Shown here: piece by piece, positions 39,660 to 49,951 of the stretch | How positions within the stretch are numbered: position 1 is the first letter of the stretch | How the letters are laid out: every line of letters begins with the position of its first letter | Assembly: GCF_000306255.2 (NCBI RefSeq) | Contig: NZ_AKWY02000010.1 | Location: 102,163 to 166,162 of the forward strand | Reading direction: 5' to 3' | DNA length: 64,000 nucleotides | Source: Leptospira noguchii serovar Panama str. CZ214 | Lineage (GTDB): Bacteria > Spirochaetota > Leptospiria > Leptospirales > Leptospiraceae | Program-made: the position numbers and the translations under genes | Notes under the pieces: model-generated | Seen by the model: the letters and a program-made list of their open reading frames with translations, nothing else | Told to the model about the DNA's origin: nothing | Databases searched by the model: none

Positions 39660-41035
39660 AAAAGAAACTTATTCGAACCTTTATCTGTCAATCTTGTGGT
39701 CAGGATTATACTCGTTGGGCGGGGAAATGTGAATCCTGCGGGAGTTGGAATTCAATTGTGGAAGAGATCGGTGGTGAACGTTTCTCTTCTTTGAATGTAA
39801 GTTCTCAAAAAAATAAATCTTATAAGGAACCAATTCCTTTAGACAGAGTAGAAGAAGAATCTCTCAAAAGGATGAACACCGGTTTAAAAGAGCTGGATCT
39901 CGTTTTAGGGGGAGGACTGGTTCCAGGTTCTCTGACTTTGATCGGTGGAGAACCTGGTGTTGGTAAGTCCACTTTAATTTTGGAAGTTTCACGTTATCTG
40001 ACACAGTCAAATAAAAACGTTCTTTATATTTCTGGAGAAGAATCACCTTCTCAAATTAGGATGCGCGCCGAAAGAATGAAGATACGCGCTTCTAATCTTT
40101 TTGTTACATCTGAAACGGTTGCTGAAAATATTTCTTCGATGATTGAAGGAGAAAGGCCCGCCGTGGTTTTTGTAGATTCGATTCAGACGATTGCAAGAGA
40201 GGCTCTTCCAAACCAAGCTGGGACTGTAACACAACTCAGAGAATGTACTCAAGTTTTATTGGAGACTGCAAAACGATCTGGAATTCCAATTTTAATGACC
40301 GGACATATTACCAAGGAAGGGACGATCGCCGGACCTAAAGTTTTAGAACATCTTGTAGATACGGTTCTTTACTTTGAAGGAGATAGACTTAATTATTATC
40401 GTTTGCTTAGAGCGGTGAAAAATCGTTTTGGTGCAGTTGGTGATCTTGCGATTTTTGAAATGTTTTCTGGCGGTTTAAGAGAGGTAGGGGATCGAAACCG
40501 TGTTTTTGTAAGTGCTGGTGCAGAAGAAAGAAGCGGTTCTGTGATCAGTGCGGTGCTAGAAGGTAGCAGGGCGCTTACTGTGGAAGTGCAGGCTTTGGTC
40601 AGTAAAACTGGTTTTGCTCAGGCAAGGAGAATGGCGGAAGGCCCGGATACTCGTCGTGTGATCTTACTTGCCGCTGTGATTGAAAAGTATATTAAAATTA
40701 AATTAGGGGAATGTGATTTATTTAGTAATCTTGCGGGAGGTTTGAGTGCGGATGAACCAGCTTTGGATCTTGCGATTTGTGCCTCGATTATATCTAGTTA
40801 TCTGGATCAACCTCTTCCCAAAGGGACTTGTGTTCTGGGTGAAGTTGGGCTTTCGGGAGAAGTACGTAGTATTGGTCAGGCTAATCTTAGGGTTAAGGAA
40901 TTGGCTGGAGTTGGTATGAAGAAAGTAATTTTGCCCGAAGGAAATTTAAGCGAATTGGATCAAAACTTAGAGATACAAATCAAAGGGATTCGTTCTTTGA
41001 ACGATCTCCGTTCTATTTTTCCGGGAGCCAATTGA
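39656..41035 (+). CDS. radA: DNA repair protein RadA
   Basis: 459 residues, normal RadA length. Order of parts: zinc finger C11-x2-C14 and C25-x2-C28, RecA-like core with Walker A GGEPGVGKST (97-106), Walker B VVFVDS, the RadA-specific KNRFG motif and a C-terminal Lon-like domain (CVLGEVGLSGEVR). RadA is a branch-migration helicase helping homologous recombination. The start is TTG at 39656, overlapping the RNase D stop; no ATG exists before the zinc finger. Confidence 0.94.
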
Positions 41036-41251
41036 ATTATTTAATAAAGTATATTTTTTGAATATTCTTTTTTTATAATTTAACGTTTGTTCCAAAATAT
41101 TCATAAAATCCTAGGAAACCAAAAATTTAAAGGCCTATCGCTTTGGGACGATCTTTTCGTTTCTGTAAGTAACAAGGCGAACGCAATTATTATGTTGTGC
41201 TCTTTTGAATTTGCTCGCTGACCTTAACTCTCGAAGAGCCAAACAGTAATT

Positions 41252-41794
41252 TTACGTAGAAAACCATTCCAAGTCTAAAACGTGAAAATAGGATTCTGGT
41301 TCACAGTATAGTTTTCGAGTTACTCGGTTGTTTGGCAGGTCTAAGTGCAGGATATAACTGTAAGACCAGTGAAATGTGGGAACTCCCGCCCGAACCGTAT
41401 TCAAGATAGAATTCCCGACCCCAAGAGCTTCCAATTTCAAAAGATAATTAAAAAGATAACACCTAGACACACCATGAGCCTGAGCCAACGTTCCCAAAAG
41501 AGTCCAACTTCCGGAAGGAACACGAACATTGATTCGTTTCATTTTTAATTTACCTGGACTAGGTTGATATAAAGTTCTGCCCGCCTTGTTGCCGAGACGT
41601 TCCGACGAAGAAAGATATTTCCCATAAATTTTCAAAAGTACAGGAATTTTTTTAGTAAGCAACTTAACGTCTTTTTCAGGAAAAAGAAGCCAAGTATCTT
41701 CTGGAATCAAAAGAGTCACAGTCTCGGAAGGATCTTTTTGAAGTGTAGAACTAATTTCATGATCAGAGTTGAGTAATAAAACGCCCATACTCAT
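41252..41794 (-). CDS. DUF1564 family protein
   Basis: 180 residues from ATG 41794. The start ([14 protein letters not shown]) followed by [10 protein letters not shown] and the C-terminal block [13 protein letters not shown] is the pattern of DUF1564, a family that I know only from Leptospira and often present in many copies near mobile DNA. The frame runs open to 41887 but that part is a hydrophobic stretch not seen in the family. Basic centre ([16 protein letters not shown]) and ribbon-helix-like C-terminal half would suit a DNA-binding antitoxin-like protein, which is inference. A TGTGGGAACT repeat core occurs inside the coding region at about 41374. Confidence 0.82.
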   Translation of the reverse strand: MSMGVLLLNSDHEISSTLQKDPSETVTLLIPEDTWLLFPEKDVKLLTKKIPVLLKIYGKYLSSSERLGNKAGRTLYQPSPGKLKMKRINVRVPSGSWTLLGTLAQAHGVSRCYLFNYLLKLEALGVGNSILNTVRAGVPTFHWSYSYILHLDLPNNRVTRKLYCEPESYFHVLDLEWFST

Positions 41795-41955
41795 TACGGT
41801 TCTCGCAAAGAGTAAAACGGATTCAATTTGAATCAAAAAATCACATATCTTAAAAAAAAAATTGAGAGCCAAAACTAAAAAAAACATAAGCTTATTATAA
41901 TTTTAGAATATTTTTTTAAAACCTGAGTTTAATTTAAAGTAACCTCTATAAAATG

Positions 41956-42045
41956 CAAAAAGAATCATTGTCCAATCAAATTTTTGTGTGACATTGCCGT
42001 TTTACGAGTATCATAGAAATTAAAAATTTATTTTAGAGGAGTTCC
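41956..42045 (+). repeat. dispersed intergenic repeat, copy 2
   Basis: Second copy of the repeat at 28966-29059, sharing CAAAAAGARTCATTGTCCAA and the later TTTTTACG and TTTTAGAGGAGTTC blocks. Confidence 0.6.
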
Positions 42046-42055
42046 CTTAAAAAAA

Positions 42056-42092
42056 TACATGCAAAAAAGTAAAATTCCCTTTTTTGCATGTA
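42056..42092. repeat. perfect 14-bp inverted repeat (hairpin)
   Basis: TACATGCAAAAAAG (42056-42069), nine-base loop, CTTTTTTGCATGTA (42079-42092). It lies upstream of both flanking genes, so it is not an end-of-gene terminator. Confidence 0.7.
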
Positions 42093-42787
42093 AAGTTAAT
42101 ATAGGTAGATAGAATTTTTTGAAAGTGTGGGAACTACTGCAGAGTTTTTTATGAAAGTACAATTTTAAATTTCAAAAAAGTGAGCCTTCTTCAAATTGAT
42201 GGCACAGTCGTGTAAAAGCAAAAAGAGACGTAATTTGTGGAATCTTTCATAAATCTATGTTTTACAGTTGGATTTTGGAAATGCGGGAACTATTACAAAT
42301 TAAAATTTCACAATGAAACTTTCAAAAACTTTGGAATTTTACTTGAGTTGGTCCGTAAAAATAGCTGTAGTAGCTCCCACATTTTTGAAGAAAGATAAAT
42401 TTTCCAAAATTAAAAATTACTTATGTTGAATTCACATTACTACTCGGACGCATGTTAGTTTGATCTAGTTTTAAACTGTAATTTGTGGGAACTACCACAA
42501 AAAAAGCCGTTCATTCCAGATTCGATGTAATTTGTAAGAACCTTTACATCTTCACAAAGGCACTTATTAATTTTTAGTATCATTTATCTGAGCCTAAATT
42601 CGGGTCTAGTTTTAGCAGTAGTTCCCACAAATTACGTTTCTTACAGCAATTTATAGACTTTTGGATAATTAAAAAATTGAAAATTTAAGTTTTTAAGACA
42701 ATCCAGTAGAGTTACGAAACATTACCATCGTTTTTATATTCAGTAAGTCGCTGGACATACCAACACGATTTCAAAAGTTAGAATTCA

Positions 42788-43384
42788 ATGACTTTACAAG
42801 AATTGGAAATTCAAATTCAAAAGTTTAAAGAGATCGTTCCCACAGAAATTACGAAAACACGTTGGGAACATTCCATACGCGTGGCAGAAATTGCAAAAGA
42901 ACTTGCGATCGTTCATTGTAAAGAAGAAGCAGGGTTTGCTTATTTAGCTGGGATTGTACACGATATAACAAAACAAAAGACTCCTGAATTTCATAGAACG
43001 TTGTTCATGGAATCGAATCAGAAAGAATTGGAACAACTTCCTTCTGCCGCATGGCATGCATATTCGGCGGCGATTTATCTCAAATCGCAATATAATTTAC
43101 AAAACGAAAAAATATTATCCGCAGTAAAAAACCATACTTTAGGAGCAGAAACTCCCGGGCCTTTGGATCTAATATTATACGCAGCCGATTTTTTAGGTTC
43201 AGAATACGCAGAACAAAATCCACATTACAAAAATTGGAAAGAAGAAGCTAAAAAAAATTTATATCAAGGAGTTTTGTGTAAAGCCAGAAATACGATAGAA
43301 GATTTGATCTCATCTGGAAAATCGATTCATCCGCAAACTGTTTTTACTTACAATCTTGCAATCTCAAAATGTTTTTTATCCTAA
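42788..43384 (+). CDS. yqeK: HD-domain Ap4A hydrolase, YqeK family
   Basis: 198 residues. The YqeK layout is clear: TRWEHSIRVAEIAKELA (metal-binding His), LAGIVHDITKQ (HD pair), AWHAYSAA, AVKNHTLGAETPGPLDLILYAADF, ending with a C-terminal helix. This family cleaves the alarmone Ap4A symmetrically to two ADP. In many bacteria yqeK lies with nadD and rsfS; here it stands alone after a repeat-rich spacer. Confidence 0.88.
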   Translation: MTLQELEIQIQKFKEIVPTEITKTRWEHSIRVAEIAKELAIVHCKEEAGFAYLAGIVHDITKQKTPEFHRTLFMESNQKELEQLPSAAWHAYSAAIYLKSQYNLQNEKILSAVKNHTLGAETPGPLDLILYAADFLGSEYAEQNPHYKNWKEEAKKNLYQGVLCKARNTIEDLISSGKSIHPQTVFTYNLAISKCFLS

Positions 43385-43852
43385 ATAATAATATTTAAAT
43401 TTCATAAAATTCTAAATATTAAATTGATACCGTGTTTCGTTTCATGTGTGAATTTTTTGAATGCAGAATTCTTCTGTCTCAAAAACTTAAAAAAATGAGT
43501 CTATTGTCGCATTGTAACAAAACGTAGTAGTTTATATAAATTACATTTTTTTAAATAATTACAGATTTTGAGTCGTGTTATTATCGTTATTCGGAAATGA
43601 ATTTTTGCTGAAACATAGCACAATGGAAAAGAGTTGTTGAAAAATTAATTCTCCATCAGTTTATTTTTGATGGGAACGGTCAATTGAAGCAATTTTTTTA
43701 AACTGAACTATAGAATTTTTCAACAACTCTAATATCCAAAATGTTATCAGGTAGAATCTTTTTTAGAGGTTCTCCAAAAATCAAAAAAACTTTTAAGTCC
43801 GCGATTTTAAGAGCGCTTAAAACGAAATGTCTGGTTTTAGAAAGATCGTCTT
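43385..43852. other. intergenic spacer with one MITE-like element
   Basis: No gene seen. An A+T-rich imperfect hairpin (AATATTTA ... TAAATATT) follows yqeK at about 43390-43420; the MITE-like copy lies at 43631-43730. Confidence 0.55.
43631..43730 (-). repeat. MITE-like element, copy 2
   Basis: 100 bp bounded by GAGTTGTTGAAAAATT and its inverted copy ending CAACAACTC. Inside, the GGTCAATTGAAGCAATTTT and GAACTATAGAA blocks match the other copies in this orientation. Confidence 0.72.
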
Positions 43853-44242
43853 TTAATTGTTAGTTGATCGATCCATAACCCAACCCACCGTAAAAGAAAT
43901 AAAAATCATAGTGAGGTAACGAAGTCCTATTTGGATAAAATAATTCTCCACGTTCATTTTAGACATAGGAAGTAAAATTAAAAAGTCCAGGCTCCAATTG
44001 ATTGCAAGCCAGATGAATCCTGTGGCGAAGAGAATCCTAAATTTTTTCCCTGAAATTTTCAAAATAAGAGAGGCTAACAAAACGCAACCTGTGAAATTTC
44101 CTACAAGAATCATCACGGTTTTGAATAAAAATAAATCGGTCAGTAATTTTCCGTCTCTGGAATGAAACGGAATTGCAACAGCAAAAGGAATTAACCAGAC
44201 TAAAAAACCATAACTAAAGATACGAACTAAATGTTGTTTCAT
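43853..44242 (-). CDS. small four-helix membrane protein
   Basis: 129 residues with four predicted membrane spans (about 10-25, 38-60, 70-90, 103-122) and little else; I do not recognise a family with confidence. It is divergent from the WYL regulator across 250 bp containing two palindromes, so it is a likely target of that regulator (inference). Confidence 0.7.
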   Translation of the reverse strand: MKQHLVRIFSYGFLVWLIPFAVAIPFHSRDGKLLTDLFLFKTVMILVGNFTGCVLLASLILKISGKKFRILFATGFIWLAINWSLDFLILLPMSKMNVENYFIQIGLRYLTMIFISFTVGWVMDRSTNN

Positions 44243-44357
44243 AATATTCCTTGTAAATCACATAGTAAAATTTAAAAGCAGCTTACGAGCCGCTATATTG
44301 GAACACAATTCATAATTATATATTTTTGATTCATAACAAAATTTTAATCTAAGAAAT

Positions 44358-44372
44358 TGACAAGAGATGTCA
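44358..44372. promoter_or_regulatory. palindrome TGACA-N5-TGTCA in divergent spacer
   Basis: TGACAAGAGATGTCA, between the membrane-protein gene and the WYL regulator. It overlaps a TTGACA hexamer at 44357-44362. Shares the GACA/TGTC half-sites with the palindrome at 44455. Confidence 0.45.
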
Positions 44373-44454
44373 TTTATTTTCTAAATTTAAATAAAACGAA
44401 AATCAGTTTTATCATAATCAAAAAAGATTTGTATTGAAATTAAAAATTATATAT

Positions 44455-44467
44455 GACAATACTTGTC
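44455..44467. promoter_or_regulatory. palindrome GACAA-N3-TTGTC before the WYL regulator
   Basis: GACAATACTTGTC ends 25 bp before the ATG at 44493, where a bound protein would block transcription. Possible autoregulatory operator of the WYL regulator (inference). Confidence 0.5.
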
Positions 44468-44492
44468 TTATATTGAACAGTAAACTGGAAAC

Positions 44493-45446
44493 ATGCGTGC
44501 CGATAGACTTCTTTCCATACTTTTACAACTGCAAGCAAAGGGCAGGATCTCGTCTAAGGATCTGGCAAAAAAACTAGAAGTCTCTGAAAGAACGATTCAC
44601 AGAGACATGGAAGCCTTGAGCGCTTCTGGAATACCAGTATTTGCGGAGCGAGGATCCAAAGGAGGTTGGGAATTATCGGAAGGATATAGAACCAATCTTA
44701 CCGGAATGAAAAAGGAAGAGATCTTTTCTATGATTCTCACGAGTTCTACTCGAATTGCATCCGATCTTGGACGAAGAAAGGATTTAGATTCGGCACTTAT
44801 GAAATTTATGGCTTCGCTTCCTCCTGCTTATCAAAAAGAAGCGGAGATGGTTCGACAAAGAATATATGTAGATGGTGCTGGTTGGAGTTGTTCAGAAGAG
44901 GAATTCCCTTTTTTATCTCTCATACAAGAAGCAGTCTGGCAGGAAAAGAAAATCGAATTGCGATATAAAACGGATGAAGAATCTAAAAAGAGAATCGTTT
45001 CTCCTTTGGGACTTGTAGCTAAAGGAAAAATTTGGTATTTGGTAGCGAAATATGAAAAAGAATTCAGGACTTTCCGAGTTTCAAGGATTATAGAAGCCAA
45101 GTTACGGGATTCATTTGAAAGACCAAAGAAGTTTGATTTAGAGAGATACTGGAAAGATAATACACTGAATTTTTTATCTAAAATTCCAACTTATCCGGTG
45201 CATTTTAAAATTCGCGTTTCAAAATTCTCTTTTTTTAAGAATATATTATCCGCAAGAATATTAGAATATTCAAAAATAGATAAGGATTGGGTTGAGGTAA
45301 AAGCAGATCTTGAAACCAAGGAATGGGCGTTACATCATATCTTAGGTTTAGGGGATTGTGTCGTTTTATGGGAACCAGAGGAATTGCGAAAGGTTGTGTT
45401 GAGTTCTGTAGAAAAAATTATAGATTTCTATTCTAAAACTTTATAA
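44493..45446 (+). CDS. HTH-WYL (YafY-type) transcriptional regulator
   Basis: 317 residues. The N-terminus (1-60) is a winged-helix HTH: RLLSILLQLQAKGRISSKDLA, then LEVSERTIHRDMEAL as recognition helix. The middle and C-terminal part carry the WYL domain (about 145-215: IELRYKT, RIVSPLGLVAKGKIWYLVAKYE, FRVSRI) and the WCX extension. WYL domains sense ligands, often nucleic-acid related. Divergent from a small membrane protein gene, with paired palindromes in between. Confidence 0.88.
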   Translation: MRADRLLSILLQLQAKGRISSKDLAKKLEVSERTIHRDMEALSASGIPVFAERGSKGGWELSEGYRTNLTGMKKEEIFSMILTSSTRIASDLGRRKDLDSALMKFMASLPPAYQKEAEMVRQRIYVDGAGWSCSEEEFPFLSLIQEAVWQEKKIELRYKTDEESKKRIVSPLGLVAKGKIWYLVAKYEKEFRTFRVSRIIEAKLRDSFERPKKFDLERYWKDNTLNFLSKIPTYPVHFKIRVSKFSFFKNILSARILEYSKIDKDWVEVKADLETKEWALHHILGLGDCVVLWEPEELRKVVLSSVEKIIDFYSKTL

Positions 45447-46046
45447 TAGAGTTATTGAAAATTTATTTTTGTTTAATTTAACTCTTTTAAAATTATTTTT
45501 TGTTTCCATCAGTGCAATTACTTCCTTTTTTGTTCAATTTTTTATTTCCTTTTTAATTTCCTGCTTCTAAATTCATTACAAATAATAAGAGCAGTAAAAT
45601 TGACATAGAATTAATTTTCATAATGTATTTATATTATAATATTCTAGAGCATAAGTTTCTGAAAGGGTAAGGCAAATTATAAAGATTTATTTACACAAAT
45701 GAATATTTAGAAAAATTACTATACTCATTCAAATCAAAGATACAATAAGGTTGTTTAAAAATGAATTCTCCATTTGTTTCTATTCTATGGAAACGATCGA
45801 TTGAAGCAATTTTGTTAATCAACACTATGGAATTTTTCAACAACTCTAATACTCTCTTTGATTATAGATTTTTCTTCTTTGATAGGACTTTAAAAACGAT
45901 AGGTTCGAATCGCAAAATCCAATCTATTTATTGGGATAATTGAAAAAAAATGGCCAGTCAAAAAGTTGTAGTTTTATGATTTCCCTATCTTTCTTTTCTT
46001 ATTTCGATCGATTGACAGAGGGCCTTTCTATTTTAAGGTAGACCTT
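45447..46046. other. intergenic spacer with one MITE-like element
   Basis: No credible gene; the short open frame from 45761 is built of the MITE-like sequence. A partial end of the same family (AGAGTTATTGAAAATTT) lies right after the WYL gene. A 5-bp-arm palindrome AAGGTAGACCTT (46035-46046) touches the next start codon. Confidence 0.55.
45749..45847 (-). repeat. MITE-like element, copy 3
   Basis: GGTTGTTTAAAAATGAATTC to TTTTTCAACAACTCT. Contains ATGGAAACGATCGATTGAAG, the best-kept internal block of this orientation. Confidence 0.72.
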
Positions 46047-46526
46047 ATGAAAATTACAGACGAAGTTTTTAAAAACGCACTTTCCCATTTTCCATCAGGT
46101 GTAACCGTTATCACATATTCTTATTTTGGAAAACACAGCGGTCTTACCGTTAGTAGTTTTAGTTCTCTTTCTTTAGATCCTCCTTTGGTTTTATTTTGTC
46201 TTCAAAAGAATATAACGAGTCACGATCCTATTCGTGATTCTGGAAAATTTGTAGTGAACATTTTAGCTCAAGGGCAAGATACTATTTCCAATCAGTTTGC
46301 ATCAGGTAAAACTGATAAACATTCTTTCATTGAGGAACTTGGTTGTAAAACCGGCGATTTAAAAGTTCCTATTTTACCAGGAATTCTTTCTTACATTGAA
46401 TGCGAAGTGGATCGGTTTGTAGACGGTGGGGATCATTCTATTGTAATCGGAAAAGTGATTTCTGCAGGATCGGATGATGAACTACGACCTCTATTGTATT
46501 ACAGACGTAATTATTATTCAATTTAG
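46047..46526 (+). CDS. flavin reductase-like FMN-binding protein
   Basis: 159 residues covering the whole flavin_reductase domain: ALSHFPSGVTVITY, GLTVSSFSSLSLDPPLVLFCL, VNILAQGQDTISNQFA, CEVDRFVDGGDHSIVIGKV and LLYYRRNYY. These small dimeric proteins reduce FMN with NAD(P)H for a partner monooxygenase; no partner is seen here. Upstream TTGACA at 46011-46016 may be part of its promoter. Confidence 0.88.
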   Translation: MKITDEVFKNALSHFPSGVTVITYSYFGKHSGLTVSSFSSLSLDPPLVLFCLQKNITSHDPIRDSGKFVVNILAQGQDTISNQFASGKTDKHSFIEELGCKTGDLKVPILPGILSYIECEVDRFVDGGDHSIVIGKVISAGSDDELRPLLYYRRNYYSI

Positions 46527-47034
46527 AATATTTAAATATACTTTTATTTCAAAAATGAAGGTATGTTTTAAGTTGGTTGAATTTTTACTGTGTATTTCTT
46601 TTTTGTGTTTAGAACCGATCCCTATGAAATCAAATACTCATAAAGATTGTGACAGAGCATCGATTAACGCGGGGAACTCAGCAGAACACTCTTTCAAATT
46701 TCAGCGTTTCGTTTCTATGAGCGTTCGAAGTAACTCAGCGTCTCACTCCTGACGGGTCGTTCTGTAGATTGCGTTCTATAACAAATTGAATTTAGAAAAA
46801 GATTTTGTTTTTAAGCAACCCCCTGATTTGTTGATTGGAGTTGAAAGTGAAAGCGCGGTCCAGCAACGTCGGATTCGCATAAATTTTTTTACACTGAATT
46901 TACATGATTGAATGGAACGGTAGAATATCTGTAGTTTGTCATTTTATCTTATCGCTAAGATGTTTGTTTTAGTTGAATGTTCGTAGATTAAAAATTTATC
47001 TTTACTATAAAAATAAAAAACTCCAAGTGGATTT
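46527..47034. other. intergenic spacer with degenerate repeat
   Basis: An open frame of about 65 codons from 46555 ends in FQRFVSMSVRSNSASHS; it lies within the repeat and I do not consider it a gene. The rest is A+T-rich up to ruvA. Confidence 0.5.
46640..46890 (+). repeat. degenerate dispersed repeat, copy 2
   Basis: Related to 15420-15590: a GATTAACGCG-like start, AAATTGAATTTAGAAAAAGATTTTG, TTGTTGATTGGAG and GCGCGGTCCAGCAACGTCGG end. About 80 bases longer than the other copy owing to an extra central segment. Confidence 0.6.
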
Positions 47035-47673
<639 letters not shown>

Positions 47674-47889
47674 GAACTTTAGTTTTTAATTGATTAGAAA
47701 AACAGTATATATTAAAATTCTATATCTAAACGAGAGTTCGTTTTTTTGCCCGTAACTGAAGTCTTTAAGAAAGATATAAGAATTTGTTGAGTATTTACTC
47801 AGAACGAAAGGATAAAAAAATACCGCTAATTTTTATCGTAAAAAACCTTTTTGAACACAAAATATTGTAGTTTGTAGTTATTGGAAGTC

Positions 47890-47954
<65 letters not shown>

Positions 47955-48013
47955 ATTATAGTAATAAATAGAAGCGATACAGATTGATCTTTTGATAAAA
48001 TACTGGAATACAG

Positions 48014-48117
48014 TAGGGTTGTTGAAAAATTCGATAGTTCCCGATCAATAAAACTGCTTTAATCTATCATTTCCATGAAACAGAAACTGATGGAGAATTA
48101 ATTTTTCAACAATTCTA
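48014..48117 (+). repeat. MITE-like element, copy 4
   Basis: TAGGGTTGTTGAAAAATTC to TTTTTCAACAATTCTA, 104 bp, with TTTCCATGAAACAGAAACT inside. TA at both ends. Confidence 0.75.
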
Positions 48118-48136
48118 CTGTAAATTTATCTTTCGT

Positions 48137-49951
48137 TTAGAATCCGGTTATTGTAAAAATTTCTCCGTTATTTTTATAAAGATAAATCATTTCTTTTTCT
48201 ATCAGAAAGTCGCATATTCCCTGAGAGAAGTGTTTTTCGCAAGTTAGTTCAGGGAGTTCATATTCTGTAATTTGATTTGTGTCTGGTTGCCAAATAGAAA
48301 AGCTGTAGTAGTTTTTATTTTTGCGTTTAGATAATAGTATGAGGTAAAATTGATTTTCAAAAAATTTCCATGCAACAACTCCTTTTTTTGGGAAAAGTCT
48401 TGCCATAGTGTTTATTTTTTTATCTGCATAAGTAATCAAATAGAGACCGAAGCCTGAATCTGGATCGTCGTTTTTATCGACGACTGCAATTCTATTTTTG
48501 TCTAACATAGAAATTACTTCGGGTTCTATAATTGTATTATGAGGTTTTAAAACTAAACGTTGAACGGACGAGTTTTGCAATTGATACAAAATTACCTCAT
48601 CCTGCCCGATCAGCCATAGAAGATCCTCCCAAATACAAATATCCCCAGCCTCGACGTGAGATTTGTATTTATCCATAGCATCATCTAACTTTACAACCGA
48701 GTCCGTCTCTATATCATAAACGTGCAATCCCCGCCATTGTGTAACAGAATTTGAAAAATAAATCTTATTCTTATAAATTCTTGCACCATGCATTGGTCCG
48801 TCTATTTTTTTTAATTGTTGAAATTCGTTATTTTCCAATTTGATAAAACGGACCGAATGATCATGAAAGATTTCTAAAGTATTTTCTTGGATTCGAACTT
48901 TGTGAAATGAATTAGATTTTTCCGATTTAAGTAAAATAGGCAACGAAGGGTTAGTTATATCATAATATACTAATAGGTCTGAATTGATATTAGGGGAATC
49001 TATTTTTGCAACTAATATTTTTTGTTTAGGAAAGATGAATGATCGAATATATCGAATTTCAATATTTTCCGGTAAAGTAAGTGTTCCTATCTTTTTTATA
49101 TTGAGCTGATTGGTTTGGATTTTTTTTGCAGGTTCCGGTTCTAAACGAAGATCTAATAATTCAGCGCATCTTTTTAAAAATGCAGCGCCTATGTTAAAGT
49201 TAGGGGTAAGATCAAGAATTCCGCCGTGATCGTAAAAAATAAGAGAAGGTTCATTTGAGGGATTTTTTTCTTTCGGATGGTATATCCAGAAATTTGAATA
49301 ATCGCTCATTGGTATTTTTATTGATTTTAGCTGATACTCGTTCAACTCAGTTTCGTCTAATTCAAGATCATATACAGGATCTAAATCCACCTCTTGTAAA
49401 AATACACCGTTATGATTTTCGTCTATAAAGGATAGAGTAGAATGATGAACCATTTTTTCTTGGAATGTTTGAGGCCACTTGGTATATTTATTTTTATCTC
49501 CTGGTGGTCCGGCTATCAATTGGAAACCTTTTTTAAAAAGAATCGTAAGTGTATCGTTTTTTATTTTTGCGTCTTCGACTTGACTAAATAGAGAAGTTAA
49601 GATTTGTTTGTATCCGTCTGTATCCATTAAATATTCAAAATATTTAATTAACTCTTTTTGTAAGTCTTTGGACTTTATAATTTCGTTCCATTTTTCTATA
49701 TGATTTTTTAGAACAGGTTCTGGTGTAGTAGCTTTTACAAATTCGTTCTCATCTATATAACCTTTTTTTAATTTTTCAGAGAGTAATTTTTTTGCTTCTC
49801 TAAGACAGGTTTCCTTATCATCGAAGTTTTTAGTCTGTGTTTGACCTGAAAAACCAGTTTTTCCATAGATTACGGTGAAAGAATTTCCGGAAACTTCTAT
49901 CTGCCAAAATTTATTGGAGTTTCCTTCTTTGAATATTAGGTGATGTTTCAT
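48137..49951 (-). CDS. WGR-domain protein with propeller-like C-terminal region
   Basis: 604 residues. Residues 1-75 are a WGR domain ([19 protein letters not shown] ... [12 protein letters not shown]), named for its conserved Trp-Gly-Arg and found in PARPs and in bacterial MolR-like proteins, where it binds nucleic acid ends. After a helical part (about 80-170) the C-terminal ~400 residues are repeated beta strands (for example [40 protein letters not shown]), likely a propeller. No signal peptide. Function unknown; the combination suggests a cytoplasmic regulator or damage-related protein (inference). Confidence 0.82.
   Translation of the reverse strand: MKHHLIFKEGNSNKFWQIEVSGNSFTVIYGKTGFSGQTQTKNFDDKETCLREAKKLLSEKLKKGYIDENEFVKATTPEPVLKNHIEKWNEIIKSKDLQKELIKYFEYLMDTDGYKQILTSLFSQVEDAKIKNDTLTILFKKGFQLIAGPPGDKNKYTKWPQTFQEKMVHHSTLSFIDENHNGVFLQEVDLDPVYDLELDETELNEYQLKSIKIPMSDYSNFWIYHPKEKNPSNEPSLIFYDHGGILDLTPNFNIGAAFLKRCAELLDLRLEPEPAKKIQTNQLNIKKIGTLTLPENIEIRYIRSFIFPKQKILVAKIDSPNINSDLLVYYDITNPSLPILLKSEKSNSFHKVRIQENTLEIFHDHSVRFIKLENNEFQQLKKIDGPMHGARIYKNKIYFSNSVTQWRGLHVYDIETDSVVKLDDAMDKYKSHVEAGDICIWEDLLWLIGQDEVILYQLQNSSVQRLVLKPHNTIIEPEVISMLDKNRIAVVDKNDDPDSGFGLYLITYADKKINTMARLFPKKGVVAWKFFENQFYLILLSKRKNKNYYSFSIWQPDTNQITEYELPELTCEKHFSQGICDFLIEKEMIYLYKNNGEIFTITGF

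Larger units (their letters stand above)
41795..42787. other. repeat-rich spacer between DUF1564 and yqeK
   Basis: About 1 kb without a gene. Holds a dispersed repeat (41956-42045), a 14-bp perfect hairpin (42056-42092) and five TGTGGGAACT-type cores: plus orientation at 42126, 42283 and 42484, inverted at 42371 and 42620. Confidence 0.6.

Noticed and set aside
45761..45943. 60-codon open frame
   Set aside because: Its first half is the MITE-like repeat and it has no ribosome-binding site or family resemblance.
45885..45945. GGTTCGAATC suggesting a tRNA
   Set aside because: Flanking bases do not form a T stem and no cloverleaf fits.
46474..46752. 92-codon open frame ending in SMSVRSNSASHS
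   Set aside because: It overlaps the end of the flavin reductase gene and a dispersed repeat; more likely repeat-derived than a gene.
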